Assembly (NCBI RefSeq): GCF_947623445.1 | Contig: NC_135242.1 | Span: 21,948,001 to 22,012,000, forward strand | DNA length: 64,000 nt | Direction: 5' to 3' | Source: Clavelina lepadiformis | Lineage: Eukaryota > Chordata > Ascidiacea > Aplousobranchia > Clavelinidae | Shown: positions 1-14,719 of the stretch, one piece after another | Numbering within the stretch: the stretch's first letter is position 1 | How the letters are laid out: each line of letters opens with the position of its first letter | Made by a program: the position numbers and the translations under genes | Notes under the pieces: model-generated | Seen by the model: the letters and a program-made list of their open reading frames with translations, nothing else | The model's database searches: none | Told to the model about the DNA's origin: nothing

Positions 1-53
1 GTTTATATTTTTCCGCAAGTGACTCTTTCATTGAACAAGTTTGCCCACCCCTG
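1..53. mobile_element. Right end of a hAT-like MITE (cut by window)
   Basis: The stretch ends in AAGTTTGCCCACCCCTG, which has the shape of a hAT-type terminal inverted repeat, followed by GTCTAGAA as a possible 8-bp target duplication. The left end lies outside the window, so neither the pairing of ends nor the duplication can be confirmed. Confidence 0.3.
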
Positions 54-223
54 GTCTAGAACGTCGCCCTAAGAACAAATAAAGTACGAAGTGTTTAATA
101 CCCAAAGTGCAGTACCAAAATTAGCTTGTCAAGTAAACTCGCAACTGATAATTAGTTAATTCAAGTCAATAAAAATTTGTAAATTTATTTCGATTCTCAA
201 AATCATATTACGTGTCGTACGTA

Positions 224-313
224 GCTCCAGTGGCGCAATCGGTTAGCGCGCCGTACTTATAAGACAGTACAGGAGAGATGCGGAGGTTGTGAGTTCGAGC
301 CTCACCTGGAGCA
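224..313 (+). tRNA. tRNA-Ile (anticodon UAU) with a short intron
   Basis: A full cloverleaf can be drawn. The acceptor stem GCTCCAG pairs with CTGGAGC and is followed by discriminator A. The D-arm is GCGC..GCGC, the anticodon stem is CCGTA with TGCGG, and the T-arm is GTGAG-TTCGAGC-CTCAC. The anticodon loop reads CTTATAA, giving UAU, which decodes AUA isoleucine. About 16-17 extra bases lie just 3' of the anticodon, at the standard position 37/38 for eukaryotic tRNA introns. Intron-containing tRNA-Ile(UAU) is usual in animals. Internal A and B box promoter sequences coincide with the D and T arms. Confidence 0.95.
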
Positions 314-878
314 TACAGTTTTTAGGAAATACTAATAACACCATAACATACCAGTTTGTTTAACATCACAACAATGAAATTTTAACCACTTTTCATCTAT
401 CATGATAATTTTATAATAAATTGTATTAGTGTCGTTATTAAGCAATTTCACAAGCTCAAAGTCAAAACGTTGATTTTAAACTATATACAGACATTTCTCC
501 ACTTACAAACAAACCAAGTTCTGACGTTTTGTTAGTATCTCTAATTTGTTTTAAGTCGAAAATTTATGTACAATCATTTATGTGCATTGTAATCTAGAGA
601 TGTGCAGAACCCGAACGTCCGGCACGGGCGTCACCTTTTTTAAGTGTTCTCACGAACCGGAACTTTACTCTCGGTTTTGCTTGAACGTTTGCTTTTTTGG
701 ACCTAAAAACAAACAATAATGATCATTTCAATATCTGTTGTCGGGAATATTTTCTAATGTTGCTGTGCCCATCTTACGTTAAAAAAATCCTGCATAATAC
801 GTCATGCATAGGCCTATAGCCTGTGTTTCTGGATGGTTTCTGTTCTTTTTCATCAAAATGGTGACCGCAAATAAGTTA

Positions 879-1121
879 GGCTGCCACTATTTTACCTGAA
901 ACAATCGTGTGTTCAAAGCTATTTTTCACAGCTTCTTGTTAACCATAAGTTAAATGTTATAACACAGTAACCTAAACCCAGCATAAATCTAGCTTTTAAT
1001 CTAAGTCTAACTTCAATTAAGCCCTAAACAACTTATATTGACTTCTTGAATACCCGTTGTCCTAACCTAACCGCTATCTTCAATTGTAGGTTACGTGGCC
1101 TGCTTACGGTGAAATAGTCAC
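879..1121. mobile_element. Short inverted-repeat MITE, copy 1
   Basis: The stretch starts with CTGCCACTATTTTACCTG and ends with CGGTGAAATAGTCAC, which are imperfect inverted repeats. Its interior (CTATTTTTCACAG, AGTAACCTAAA, TCTAACT) matches the element at 33400-33628 in the same order and orientation. No ORF is present and no clear target duplication was found for this copy. Confidence 0.5.
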
Positions 1122-1667
1122 TCTGTATAAGTTATATAACTTATACAAATAAGTTTATGTTCCTAAAAAAATCTATTTGATCACTATTGTAATTTCTGTA
1201 GTAATTAATCTCTGTTGTAAGGCTGCGCTGGAATAGGCTACCATACTCTCAGTTGCAGTGACATGCCGTACAGGCAGATTAATAAGCTTTCTTGTGGCCT
1301 ATATTGTCTTAAAATTTCGTTAGAGTCCTCTAATTCAAAAGAAGCAAATAAAGCAAAATGGTTGTTGTCCAAGTTATAGTTGATTGACAATGATTATAAT
1401 TAGATTACGCATTCTCTTGTGCATAAGACTGCCAAATAAAATATTCCTCTTAGCTATGTGTGTGGTAAAGTATTCTCTTGAAAGCATTTTATTTTCAACA
1501 AAATGCTTGACATTTGGATTCGTTGAAAAATGCGAGGTTTATTTGTTTGTATTCGCGTATGTCCACAAGAGGGAAAATGCTGCATAGTCTACTTATAAAC
1601 AAAGTACCATCACTGAAAAGACTTGTAATGAATAAATGTTTTAGGGGTTGTTGTCGAATGCTTGACT

Positions 1668-1904
1668 AGGGACCATTCTACGGTATATACCAAAATGTAG
1701 CTAATGTAACTAAAGGAGCTAACAAATTACACTAACTACATTTTGCTATTTAATAGCTACTTTATATATAATGGTTACAATATCTAGGCCTATATTAGCT
1801 ACATTATCTATATTGGCTACTAAATCTATATTGGCTACATTATATATATTAGCTACATTAACTACGTTAGCTACATTGGCTACATTTCTATATGAATCGT
1901 CCCT
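1668..1904. mobile_element. MITE with an internal GGCTACATTA-like minisatellite
   Basis: The ends AGGGACCATTC and GAATCGTCCCT form an 11-bp inverted repeat with one mismatch. Between about 1755 and 1890 the interior is a degenerate tandem array of units like TATATTGGCTACATTA. The target duplication is unclear. No coding sequence is present. The array probably grew inside the element, which is an inference from its position. Confidence 0.45.
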
Positions 1905-2543
1905 CAACTAATCGCCCAATGCTTGGCCGTCTTTATTTGTACAAAGCGGAATGGATGAGCTGTGCTGAGATGAACTGATTGTTCCAGATTGGAAGCTGGT
2001 AAGTCCGTGTTAAGATGTCATACAAATTCTTACAGGTATTCGGTTCTACCGGTAATGACGTGTTTATTGGTTGGTTTATTACTTTTCCACCGCACAACAA
2101 TTACAGTTTCCAAGTATACAAGTGGGCAACAGTGCAAAATATTGCAGACAAATGTATAATTCTCAACCGTAAGGGTCTGTTATTAGAAGACTGAAGCTAC
2201 TTGTATACTGAGGGGAGAAGAACGCTTCAGAATATGAATGGATATATATATAGCCCACTATAATATAAGCATACGACGACCATTATTAATTGCAATTCCG
2301 GTGTATAACTAAGCTATATATAGAAGATTAACACGGTCGGTGTTGTTTGTCGTATTGTGATATAAATATAAAAGATTAAGTCTAGAAAGTTTTCAATGCC
2401 TGCTGGGCAAATGGGCATAACACAAGCAGCGAAGAAACCACGAGCAAAAACTTAAGTGTGACGTAATGATTAATATAGAATCGCTAAAGGACGTAACGTA
2501 TTGGGCTGTAGGCGTCAGAGTGGCAGGCTTTATATGGACATGA

Positions 2544-3233
2544 CTAATTCATCGGAATCTCACAGAGTCCACGGAGGTTGGCATAGCAGGAGTAGTCATT
2601 GGTCTTGTAGAGACGGGTGAGGTCCACCTCTCCGCAGTATTCACTGTAACTTTTAAAGTTGTTGGGTTCGTTTGGAGCCCAATGAATGTTATCTTGGCTT
2701 CCATCCAACCATTCCCAACTTCCGTCTCTCTCGGGGTCGTGAAGCCCAATCCAAATCCAAACATCAGGCAATTCGCTGAAAATTTTTCTAAAAAGAAGAA
2801 GACGTTTTTACTTTAAGTTAAGGCATTGATTCTTGACAACCATAAAAATTTTGCTAATTTCATAAAAATAACGACAGATTTACTTGTTTTTAGTAGTGAC
2901 AATGGAAGGTTTTTAGTAGTGACAATGTTTTTAGTAGTGACAATCAGTTACCATGTATTTCATGTATAAACGCGCAAACAGGCCGCCTTTAGATATTCGT
3001 ATAGCTTACTTTCTGGCGGCAAAGTCTTTCGCTCCTACCACTATAAGGTCGCCACCCAAGTTTTGACAGACACTCCGACTGGCCGACCAACTTTGCAGGC
3101 TGGGAGTCAGCTCATAGCGATATTTTATTGCCTCGTTGTTACATTTTTCGATGATGTAGAGTGGCGGGCAAACTGCATTTGCTCGAACACAATTCAGCGT
3201 AACCAGGCTCAAAAGCGTAATTTTAAACAACAT
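2544..3233 (-). CDS. Secreted C-type lectin-domain protein
   Basis: Two exons (3233-3010 and 2787-2544, minus strand) join through a GT-AG intron to give 155 residues. Residues 1 to about 19 form a signal peptide (hydrophobic MLFKITLLSLVTLNCV), so the product should be secreted. The rest is one C-type lectin domain. It has the WSASRSVCQNLGGDL helix, WIGLHD (the family's WIGL core), the calcium and sugar-binding EPNN, then YCGEVD, TNDYSCYANLRGLCEI and the closing cysteines. EPN is the mannose-type triplet. The second calcium motif, usually WND, appears as TND, so calcium binding is likely kept. The length is typical of single-domain invertebrate lectins. Such proteins act in microbial recognition or self-marking, but the ligand cannot be read from the sequence. 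The intron holds a short tandem repeat. Confidence 0.88.
2887..2944. repeat. Three tandem copies of TTTTAGTAGTGACAAT
   Basis: The unit TTTTAGTAGTGACAAT occurs three times in a row in the intron of the lectin gene. A GGAAGG spacer lies between the first two copies. The copies are almost identical, which suggests a recent duplication. Confidence 0.85.
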
Positions 3234-3682
3234 AGTTTTGCTGAAGTAATTAACTACAATATCCTCCTGAAACGAAGTTAAGGTTTCATTAGATACCTCT
3301 ATTTTTACCTGCCTTTAGCATTTCTGAGTTCTCAATTTGTTTCACTATAAACACTCAGAACTGTATAGATTATATAAAACCACCAAAGTCAAAATGTCTT
3401 GCAAATAGATCAGCCCCCATTGCGTCTTGTGTACAGCTAGGTACTGTTCTTATTTTGATGGTTGAAATCGGCAGGGATATTATATCGTGCCAAAACCTAA
3501 AAAATCTGCTTCAGAAAACGCAATATCCTCCGGCAATGGAAATATTTATGGCAGATTATCGCGCGAAACATCGTGGGCGTTCATTATCAAGCGTAGATGG
3601 AAAACCGCAGTAAACAAGTGTACTTCGTAACTTTAGCCACTGTGTTTATAACAGTCAATTAATTAATTATCAATCATAATAT

Positions 3683-3784
3683 TTTTCGTCAAAAGCGCGC
3701 TAGAGATGATAAAATCAAGGCAGCAGTTGTTATTAGCATGCGCGAATGAACGGAAAATAGTGACACAACCGAAAAGGGTTAAAC
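3683..3784. repeat. Dispersed repeat, copy 1 of 2
   Basis: About 100 bp beginning TTTTCGTCAAAAGCGCG are similar, in direct orientation, to 56493-56590. Shared blocks are GTCAAAAGCGCG, CAGTTGTTGTTAGCATGCG-like and GAAAAGGGTTAAA-like. No terminal inverted repeat or ORF is visible. The family is unknown. Confidence 0.55.
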
Positions 3785-4179
3785 AGTAAACTATTGTCCT
3801 ATATATAGTTTTCTTTGTCGTGCTTTGTAGGGAAAAGCTTGGCTTTTATTTTAACAATAATCCAGATCAAAGCAAGTAATAAAGCTACATATAGCATATA
3901 TAGACCATGCAGTCATACAGTAACAAATTTCTCTTTCGACTTAGCAACAGTAATGTCGTAACTGGCATCTTATTAACGAGAGTTATCTTTCTTGTTTTTG
4001 ATACCTTGTCTTGAGCACCTTGTCGTTTTTGAAAGCTTTAATGGTTTGGATTTTCTTTAAATTCCTGTAACCAGTTGGTGACACTTCGCCATTGCCACAA
4101 ATAATTCCAATTGACGAGTTTTTACACGTCAAATTTTCGATAGAGAGACGTAGAGAACCCGACACCGGACAGTTTATAA

Positions 4180-4355
4180 CAGGGATGTCCAACCTGCGGC
4201 CCGCCTGAGATTTTTGTGCGGCCCGCTAGTCATTTTCACTCCAAAAGTATGTACTTCATGTACCCATTTTTCTTGAAATTTAATAGGTTCTGCGGCCCAT
4301 TGAATTATTTCAAGTGACAATGCGGCCCACTATAATAAAAGGTTGGACATCCCTG
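4180..4355 (+). mobile_element. hAT-type MITE, 176 bp, copy 1
   Basis: The inverted ends are CAGGGATGTCCAACCT and AGGTTGGACATCCCTG-like. They are flanked by near-identical 8-bp target duplications, GTTTATAA and GTTTTTAA, which is the hAT hallmark. The interior has CGGCCCGC and GCGGCCCAC motifs. The same family appears in reverse at 11579-11796. It has no coding capacity and must have been moved by a transposase made elsewhere. Confidence 0.85.
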
Positions 4356-7300
4356 GTTTTTAACGTCTATTGATCAGCCCTCACAATTCGAACTTACACA
4401 AATTCAACTACGATTGGCATCAAACCAAAAGCAACCAGCAAGCGTAATCAGATTTGTAAACGGGCCTTATATTGTTAACCCGAACTCGATATTTTATTTG
4501 AAGACCGAATTAGACCCAAAAGTTAATTTTACTGAATGAACCATATTGCTCTTTTGATGCCATTTTTTGACCAGCGACCTTTTCCAAGTTGTGCTTTTGG
4601 CTCTGAGGGAAGTTTTTTGCACTCTGCGAGCATGGACATTCCCGTGAAGAAAGTGAAATTACGACTCAAAGCTTTCATGACTGTCAACTACTCCCCTCAT
4701 GCTTGACAGTCAAGATCGTCCCTCGAAGCTGATGATGTAAAATCCCACCAAGTACTGGACCTCTCTATATATAGCCGAGCTCAAAGCAATCGCTAATTCG
4801 ATGACGTAATGAAGACCCAAAAGTTATCGCAAAACAAGTCATTGGAGCCGTGCGGGTGTGATGCTATTCCTTCACAAAGAAGCTTCAAGAAAAATTTTGA
4901 TTTATCTAAAACAGTTAAAAGCAACAAAACGCCGCGTGCATGTCTTTCATACTAATCGATAAACGTCACTATCATGCATTGACGTAGCAGGTTGCTGCAA
5001 AAAATGTTTCGATAAACTTGGTGGTAAAGACTTAAATGATACAGTTAAGCTCGATTATTGGCTTGTTAATTGAAAGCAAAATCTTTTCTTTATCCAGTGT
5101 TTGTACAATATAGTTAAGTATATAGTGCATATACGTCATGTTTTATTGGTGAAAGCAAACGTATAGGCTAACATACGTCGTTATCTGAAGGAGATAATAA
5201 ACACGCCATAGGCCTATAGTGCAGTGGTTTTACCTCGAGGCTATGCGTGTTTTTTCTGCTGATGATTCTGAGATAAGCTGAGTGTGCATACCGTCAAAGC
5301 AACATCGCTCATACTTCTATCGTCGAAAACTTTGCCATAAATTTTTCTGACATTTATTTTATCGCTATAAGGCGAATGTGAAAGAGTGAGATGCTGAAAA
5401 TGTGACAAGTTATCTGTAACATATTCTTTTCATGATTTTAGCACCCTATGCTGACCGCTTATACACGAAAAGGTTTACGGTGTCGCAATGTTTTAATTTT
5501 GTTTGGAAAATTCTGCTTTTATTCGAGCAGACGTTTAAGACTGCTTCTTTATTCTGCAAATGATTGCTTTGCCGCCAGTCTGTAATCCCTCATAAGAAAT
5601 TTGTGTCCAACCTTTAATTACAAACCTAAACTTAACTAACTATTGTATCACTTACATTTAACAGACTATTTATCACTGTGCTAATTATATTTGTAGAAAC
5701 AATGACGTTTACCAAGAATCTGAACGTGTTTCCAGAGCGAAACCTTGAGTTTCATACACGTTTGAAACGAACACTTACAAAGATTGCCATTTTTTATTTT
5801 TTATTTTATTTTATTGTCTGGGTTATGTAATATCTCGGGAAAAGAATGTTGTAAAATGCCTGGTGGTGAAATCATTCTTTTTCGATTTCTTCAAGGCAAG
5901 ATTGATTTTGGGCTGATAAGCTGATATATTTAAAATATCTGAGATCATGCGACCCTATTGCAATGAAAATCTTTCCTTTTTTTGAAAAGCACGAAAACAA
6001 TTCGAAAAAGTTTGCAAAAAATTACAAAATTTAGATGTTATCGGGAGTGTCGAACTGCAAGAAAATACCACTTATAATGTTTTTTATATCGACAAATAGC
6101 ATCGTGCATTGACGTAATAGGTTGCTGGAAAAATATTTCCACGACCGTGACTGTAAAGTTTTGCAAAATGCTGAACCCATGTACATCATTTCAACGCAAT
6201 CCAACAAAAAGGTTTTGCAATGTCTGTCTTGATATCGTGTTAACACATGTTAACTATCATGTTAACTTGATTGCGCATGCTGGCTTGCAATGCATTGCTT
6301 TTAAGCCTTGAAATGTGTTCCAAGTGCAAGTCAAGTCTATAGAAATCAGGTTAATTAATGAAGCGCTCAAACGTTTGGAGATTTTATGGAGATATGTCTG
6401 AGTAATTGGAATACCGGTGGAAAATATATCAATATGAAATACACAACGGTAGAATATATTTCCATATAAAAACGTTTGGCAGAGTAAATATTTTGTTATG
6501 GTGTTTGGATGCTATATTTGTAGAACTTTATATTCATGCAGCTTCACGATGTAGGATATGCATGCGGCTTGTAAAGGCAACCTGCAGAAAGCCAATAAAA
6601 TTTTCAGTCCAAAAGTTGTTCAGCGATGGCGGAAGCGATTCATCCCGTTTCAAACTAATCCAGCAGTACAGGAAACAATTGTTGCAATCTTGTCGCAAAA
6701 ATCAGTTCTCATAATAGCGAACTGATCAAGGAAATAGAGCAATAATGTGCACATTCAAACCCAATAGGAATATTGAATTAATTCCGCTGGGAATTACCTA
6801 CTGTATGTGTTCTCGAATTAGGTTTAAAATTGATGTCATATGAAGTGTATACATAAAATGAAAAGGAATTTTGAAATCGCAGTATAGGACTACACATAGC
6901 GAACGGCGTTTATTTTTGAAAAGAATTTACCAAATCCAATAATGCAATAATTGTACCTGTATATAATGCAGCGTCCAAGAATATTTCTTTCAAAATTTCT
7001 TCTGACTTTATGTCGAAGATCTAAAATGTGAACGTGTAAGTGTAATATTTGAACAGGAGTAATACATTTTTTCATAACTCGCTGCTTAATCGAAGAAAAA
7101 CAACAACATGTGAGCACGGACACGATACTGTCACAGATTCTCAAGTTGACACCAAACTTGGTCGATTGTTTTTCAAGCAAAGCAAACTTCTTTGATCCGT
7201 AGATAATAATCAAAAATAAAAGTTTGTTTGATTGAAGTACGAACTTCATACGAACAGCTTGTACAATGACTAAACAATTTTTCGCAAATCAATTCGGTCC

Positions 7301-8772
7301 TGCATGCATGCTTAGGATCTTCCAGCAAACTTATGACATAAACGCTGGATTCTGACCTTTTATCAATGTACAATACTGTAGTTTGCTGTTGTGTGTGGTC
7401 AGTGTCATGCAAAGCGAGTGGAAAAAACGGCACTGGGCTTGGTTTCTTGAAGTTTGTTTTGGGTGAAGACAAACTCCAAGAAAGAAGGTAAACTTGTGAA
7501 TTTTATTGAAGATTGCAGTGTACATAGTGAGGCAAAAGATGTAGACAAATTAAAACGTGTCTTGTAATTCCCGATGATTAATAAAGAATCGTTTTGAGGC
7601 AGAAAGATTGCGACGGTGAGTTAGTCTTTGTGATTTATCTTTCCTTAAATGCGCCAGTGCGATTTGTGACGTGCATACTACCAACGCATACACGAGGCTA
7701 GCCTATCCAGCAGGCAAGCAGAAAAGGACGTACAAATACTGTAATGTGGTTTTGACATATAGTCCAAGAATAGCGGACGCCTAAAACGTATAGAAATAAT
7801 TAAGTTCTTTTTACTATAAGCAAACAAGATCACAAACAATTATTTAACAATTTTCTTCCTCCTGGAGTTATACTTTACGACCAGTTTCAAAGTTTACGAA
7901 TATAGTCGGACCTCTTTAATATTTGTCTGCTATCCGCAAATGGAGATCACCAACGAGTTTAATAAAACTATCATATAGGCAATTTTGCTCATTGTCTTTT
8001 ACATAGCTGGCAGCAGAGGGAATTATGAAACCATTCTTATGCATGGGTCAGTGCGATTCTAAGTCTTTTATGAACTCCATACTTGACAATCTGCATAACT
8101 TTTGTAAAAGACCAATTTTATATATAACTGAACTTGTGTAAGTTTGCAGTTAATACTAAAAAGGCGTCTGTTGCGCAGTCCAAGGAAGATATGTGTATAT
8201 AACTTAAAACTTCTTTAATACTTAAACTTGAAAACGAAGCAGGAAGCTTAAGAAAACGATAACAAATGTCTTATTGCCAAGATTAAACACAACACGATAC
8301 GATAATTTCAATAGATCCTTCTTATAAGGAGCTAACATAACATCGTTTTGCGTTAGATTTCGTCGAACCATATTTTATCAAAATAAATACAAGGTGCAAG
8401 AGGCCAGATGCATTAAGCAGACTTTCACCTTAATACAATTTTTGTGGAAAAAGTTTGTTTGACTTTTTCCCGGAAACAATCAAGTTTGTGACGCAAACTG
8501 CCCCGTTGCTATTACTGTCCAGAAAAAGAAATAAGACAATATCGGTTTCAAACGGTTTTAGGTCAATATAATTTCTTTTTTCATGTTTTTCTTTGCTCTA
8601 TTTGCTTTTTTGAAAAACCGCTTTTCTGTAAGAAAAAGGGCATCTTGGTGACAAAAATTTTAAGTTTAAGATCTTTTTTCAGACCACATGACATTGGACG
8701 CGACCGTGTACAGAGCAGCAATTTGGTGGGGTTTAGATCGTCAGCTTCAAGAGTGGATCTTCATTGTTAGTC

Positions 8773-10776
<2,004 letters not shown>

Positions 10777-13700
10777 ATTAAGTCACAGATAGGTTTTAAC
10801 CAACCCCGCAAACTTTGAACTGTACATGAAAACGAAATGCCCGAAACTGTAATGCATTTTTATTGGTTCATAATATGATGTGTCTTTATTGAATTGCTTG
10901 TGTAGCGTATTGGTTATCGCCACGCTTTTCCAAAGCGCTTGTCAATAAACTGAGATGTCAAGTAGTGACGAAGCCGTACGAAATATCTTGTTAGATCATG
11001 AGAAAGCGCGCAGCAGATTTCGGATGATATAGCATATAGCTGATGAGGTTTGGTGACTGATGAACTGTATGGTGTATCTGCACATTTAAGTGTTAAGGAT
11101 TGTTAAGAAAATTATGATACAATATGTACATGTAAATACAGTGGATCGAAATTGTACCAAATGTTTGTGTCAATTTTAAATCTTGCGAGAATAATTCTTT
11201 GATGTCATCAATATTTTGGCTCAAGAGGATTTCTTGCGATTTACAAGGTAGATTTCACAAATTAACTGACTGACAATTAACAGAAAAAGTTTCTTATATG
11301 GGGATTGCCCAACTTCGTTACCACGGATTTAAGTCAAGTTTGATCCTTTTTTATCAGGGTTTTTACAAAATTTCTTGCTGCTGTTTTCCAAGGTTTATAT
11401 TCCTTTATTTAATCTTTAAGTAATGTAGTTTTGATAGTGACTATTTCTTCGTGAGTAGGTCACGATTGAAGTTAGATGAAATTTAGAAAGTAGACTCAGA
11501 TTACGTTTAGGCTAGCACTTAAATTTGCTAGCATAGGTCTATAGGCTATTTACTAGCCTAAGTCTGCATGGTATAGGCCAGGGATGTCCAACCTTTCATT
11601 ATAGTGGGCCGCATTGTCACTTGAAATAATTCAATGGGCCGCAAAACCTATTAAATTTCAAGAAAAATGGATACATAAAGAGCTGACTGGTACATTTTAA
11701 TTAGGCTAAGATTCAAAGTTCAAAATACTACTTGGAGTGAAAATGACTAGCGGGCTGCACAAAAATCTCAGGTGGGCCGCAGGTTGGACATCCCTGGTAT
11801 AGGCTGTAGCAGTTGAGTTAAATTCACAAGAAGCTGTGAAAGATAGCTCAAACGTATGTTTTTTTAATGAAACACCGGTAGGTCGCCTAAGTCTTAGTTA
11901 CAATGTGAATTTCTTTAACAGATTTTGAATGAGGAAAGTTTTTTTTTCTTTTCAAGTTATCTTTTAAACTTTACACTTGTGAGCCGTGCTCTGTCAGATG
12001 GGTATTTTAGCATGCGTGATCTAAAATAAAAACAACTGCATTAAATTCTCAGTAATTTTGTGGTGATTTTTGGAAAAATGAATTTTGTAAGAAGTTTTAT
12101 GATTTTATTAAAGACGCCTCTGCGAAAATGATGTAATACAAAAGACGTTTTTATAGAGAAAATTCATTATTTTACGGTTTTTTTTTGGGGTGTCAAAACA
12201 TACCAGTATAGGCATGATGAACATTACAGCTAATACCGCTTTCGCTTTTGACAAAAAATAATATGATTGAATGATTGATTAATAAGAAAACTTGCTTAAG
12301 TTCAGCTTCTTAAAGTTTCTACATTTTGAACAACTTACAATTTTGGCCATATGTGGCTGCTTAGTTGACTCCACAAAGTAAAGTTACGTTTTTTCTTTGT
12401 CTTAAAAGTACGACAGTTTTCGATAAGAAATTGTAACTTGCAAACACACAAATTTCAGCGTGATGGAGTGCGCAGAAACCTTACTTCTTTGTTTATTCAT
12501 CATAAGTTGGCATTCAAGCAACCAGTTTTTTTTTTATTTATTATAATCCTCGTGCATGCATGCATGCAGGTGCACCACTTTCCACTATGGTTTATCAGAA
12601 CAGAAACCACACGTAGAAATAGTAGTAATCAATGAAAGAATGCAGCAAGTACGAGTTAATTAATAAAAGCACGTGTGGCAATCTACGCAACAATGCGTGG
12701 TTTTAAGGATCATTGGGATGGCACTAAAATGTAAATGCTTCCCCTGGAGCTCTTAACTCACAACTCATGGCATAAAAATGTGTATTTCATAAATGTCATA
12801 CGAATAACATATTGCCAATTTCCCTGCTCTTATCATTTCATCAAGTTTTTTATTTTAACTGTGTAACATGGAAACTCTCCCATGTCTTATACTGCTAATG
12901 GCCAGTCACATCAGCCAAACACTTGCCAAACCTAATTTGTTAACAAAAACTTGAACAGCTCACAACGAACTTTTCAGTCAGGCACAATACCCAAACTAAA
13001 ACTTCTTACAATTGCCATTTTCCTATAGGTATTTTAAAGATGCAGTGTTTCATGCCTGGGAAGAGTAGGTGCAAAATGAGGTGCTTTAAAATGTGTACTA
13101 ACAAGCAAAAACATGACCTAAAACATGAAACACTAAAATTTTCCAAAAAACTACAAAATATTGTCACAAACACATCAATTTGTATGTTGGCAGCGCAGTA
13201 TTACATTTTAATGTTACATTGAAAATATTGTTAACAAGTGTAAATATCTATTTAAATACTATGCAAGTCTGGTAAGTGCGGTAGTGTAAAATTTAATTAC
13301 AATTGTATTGTGATTTTAGATTTAATGCACTTAGTTAAGTAAAACAGTTGCTACATTGTCGTGTAACATCAATTTTTGAACTTGTTAGATGATGTTTTGA
13401 TATTGGATTGCTTTCAGCTTTGAATGTAACTTTTAATTACAAAATTGTAGGCAGTTGATTTTCTTTTATGCTTCAGATTCCGGCTGAAACCAGTTAATCA
13501 TTGATCGGCATAACAAGCCCCTAGCATTACGAATGTTATGTCATTAGTTTCCAGTAAAAATTTTTTTGTCCAATCAAGATTTACCTTTCGTGATTACTGA
13601 TGATTGATCTTTGCATTAAGATTAAATGTTTGAATCGCATATTTGTTATGGTAAATACACCTCGATACCAGTACATTATTTCTTAATTATGTATGCACCA

Positions 13701-14719
13701 GAACTGTGTAAAAGTTTTTCATGTAGTCATGAATTTTACTGAGATACTTGTAAAAGGTTTTTTATTAGCTAAGCATGTTTATTCGGCATGCAACCAAACT
13801 ATTGGTAGTTTCAAAATTGTCTTTTGCTATTAATTGATTAATTAAAACAAGCCTCCATTAGCTAAATACTTTTGATCATCATTCTATCATACAACCAACA
13901 ACTTCACTAGTTATTTTTCATTAACTTAGTTAATCATTAACTTAGTTAATCATTAACTACGTAAAGCGCAGCCCAAACCACTCACTTTCTGCGTACTTCT
14001 TTTTAAATTTCTTCTTGGCTTTATACTCTCTTATCAGAAATGGGCTATGTTTTGTTTAGCCAGTGTGTAAGAGAGACTACTTGTAATTAACGTTGATGAA
14101 AAAGCTGCATTGACAATGTAGTTTTAATTGGCGAATTTGTTGTTTCTTGATGTTAAATGACTGTTATTAAAGCGAGATCGATCACAGCATAGAAATGTGC
14201 ATTAAGGATATCTTATACCATCTTTTTAACACAGGGCTGGTAAATTCAATTGGCAACTATATCTGCATTGGAAGTTTGGAGTAAGATACAAAGATTTAAA
14301 TGGAAATCAAAGATGAGTTTAAGCCAGTTATTTCAAGTAGGGTATCGTTATTCTCGTGCGCAGTCTCATTGCCGTCTAACGTCGCTTTTTTGCTAGTGCC
14401 TTTTTTCCTGCCTTACTGTTTCGCAAAAGATGTACCCAATGGTAAACAATAATATCAAAAAGCTTTCATAGAACATAATTAATCATTGGGCATCAGTGGA
14501 GCTCATGTGCAATTTCATGGAGTAAAACATCATTGCTTCAACACAAAAAACGTTTGTAATAGATATTCGTGTCGCTTTACAACTTTCAACGCTTGTTTTT
14601 CTTTTATTGGTGCAGGTGTTAACAATGGCTTTTATGCGCGAAATATGATTAAAATTTGAAAGGTAAAACTCATAGATAGCACAAGTGGACTTTTTAAGTG
14701 AGCCTATCACAGCTTGGAA
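10777..14719. other. Gene-less stretch between fibrinogen-domain gene and NLR
   Basis: It starts with the 3' UTR of the fibrinogen-domain gene and contains a hAT MITE (11579-11796). A small tandem repeat of CATTAACTTAGTTAAT lies at 13919-13957. The open frames are short and look random. The end of this stretch should hold the NLR promoter, but no core element can be identified with confidence. Confidence 0.5.
11579..11796 (-). mobile_element. hAT-type MITE, 218 bp, copy 2
   Basis: This is the reverse-oriented relative of the element at 4180-4355, with ends CAGGGATGTCCAACCT and AGGTTGGACATCCCTG. The flanking 8-bp target duplications GTATAGGC are perfect, so the insertion is fairly recent. It carries about 40 bp of interior sequence missing from copy 1. 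Confidence 0.9.

Larger units (their letters stand above)
314..2543. other. Gene-less stretch with MITEs
   Basis: No convincing exon is seen; the only open frame (around 1384-1587) has no family resemblance. The stretch holds two short inverted-repeat elements, listed separately, and a near-perfect AT-rich palindrome around 1126-1147 (TATAAGTTATATAACTTATA). Near 600 there is a terminus-like GATGTGCAGAACCCG that resembles a hAT end but has no visible partner. Confidence 0.5.
3234..8772. other. Gene-less stretch upstream of lectin and fibrinogen-domain genes
   Basis: No multi-exon gene is recognised. It contains a hAT MITE (4180-4355), one copy of a dispersed repeat (3683-3784), a T-rich run near 5790-5816, and a weak duplicated patch (about 4970-5010 and 6096-6130, sharing GCATTGACGTA and AGGTTGCTG). 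An open frame at about 3983-4171 (minus) is abutted by the MITE and is discussed under findings. A CAG acceptor-like site at about 8680 could mark a 5'-UTR exon or a trans-splice acceptor of the downstream fibrinogen-domain gene. Confidence 0.5.

Noticed and set aside
6406-6714. 102-codon plus-strand frame in the gene-less stretch
   Set aside because: No recognisable domain, no splice partners, biased toward codons expected from AT-rich sequence.
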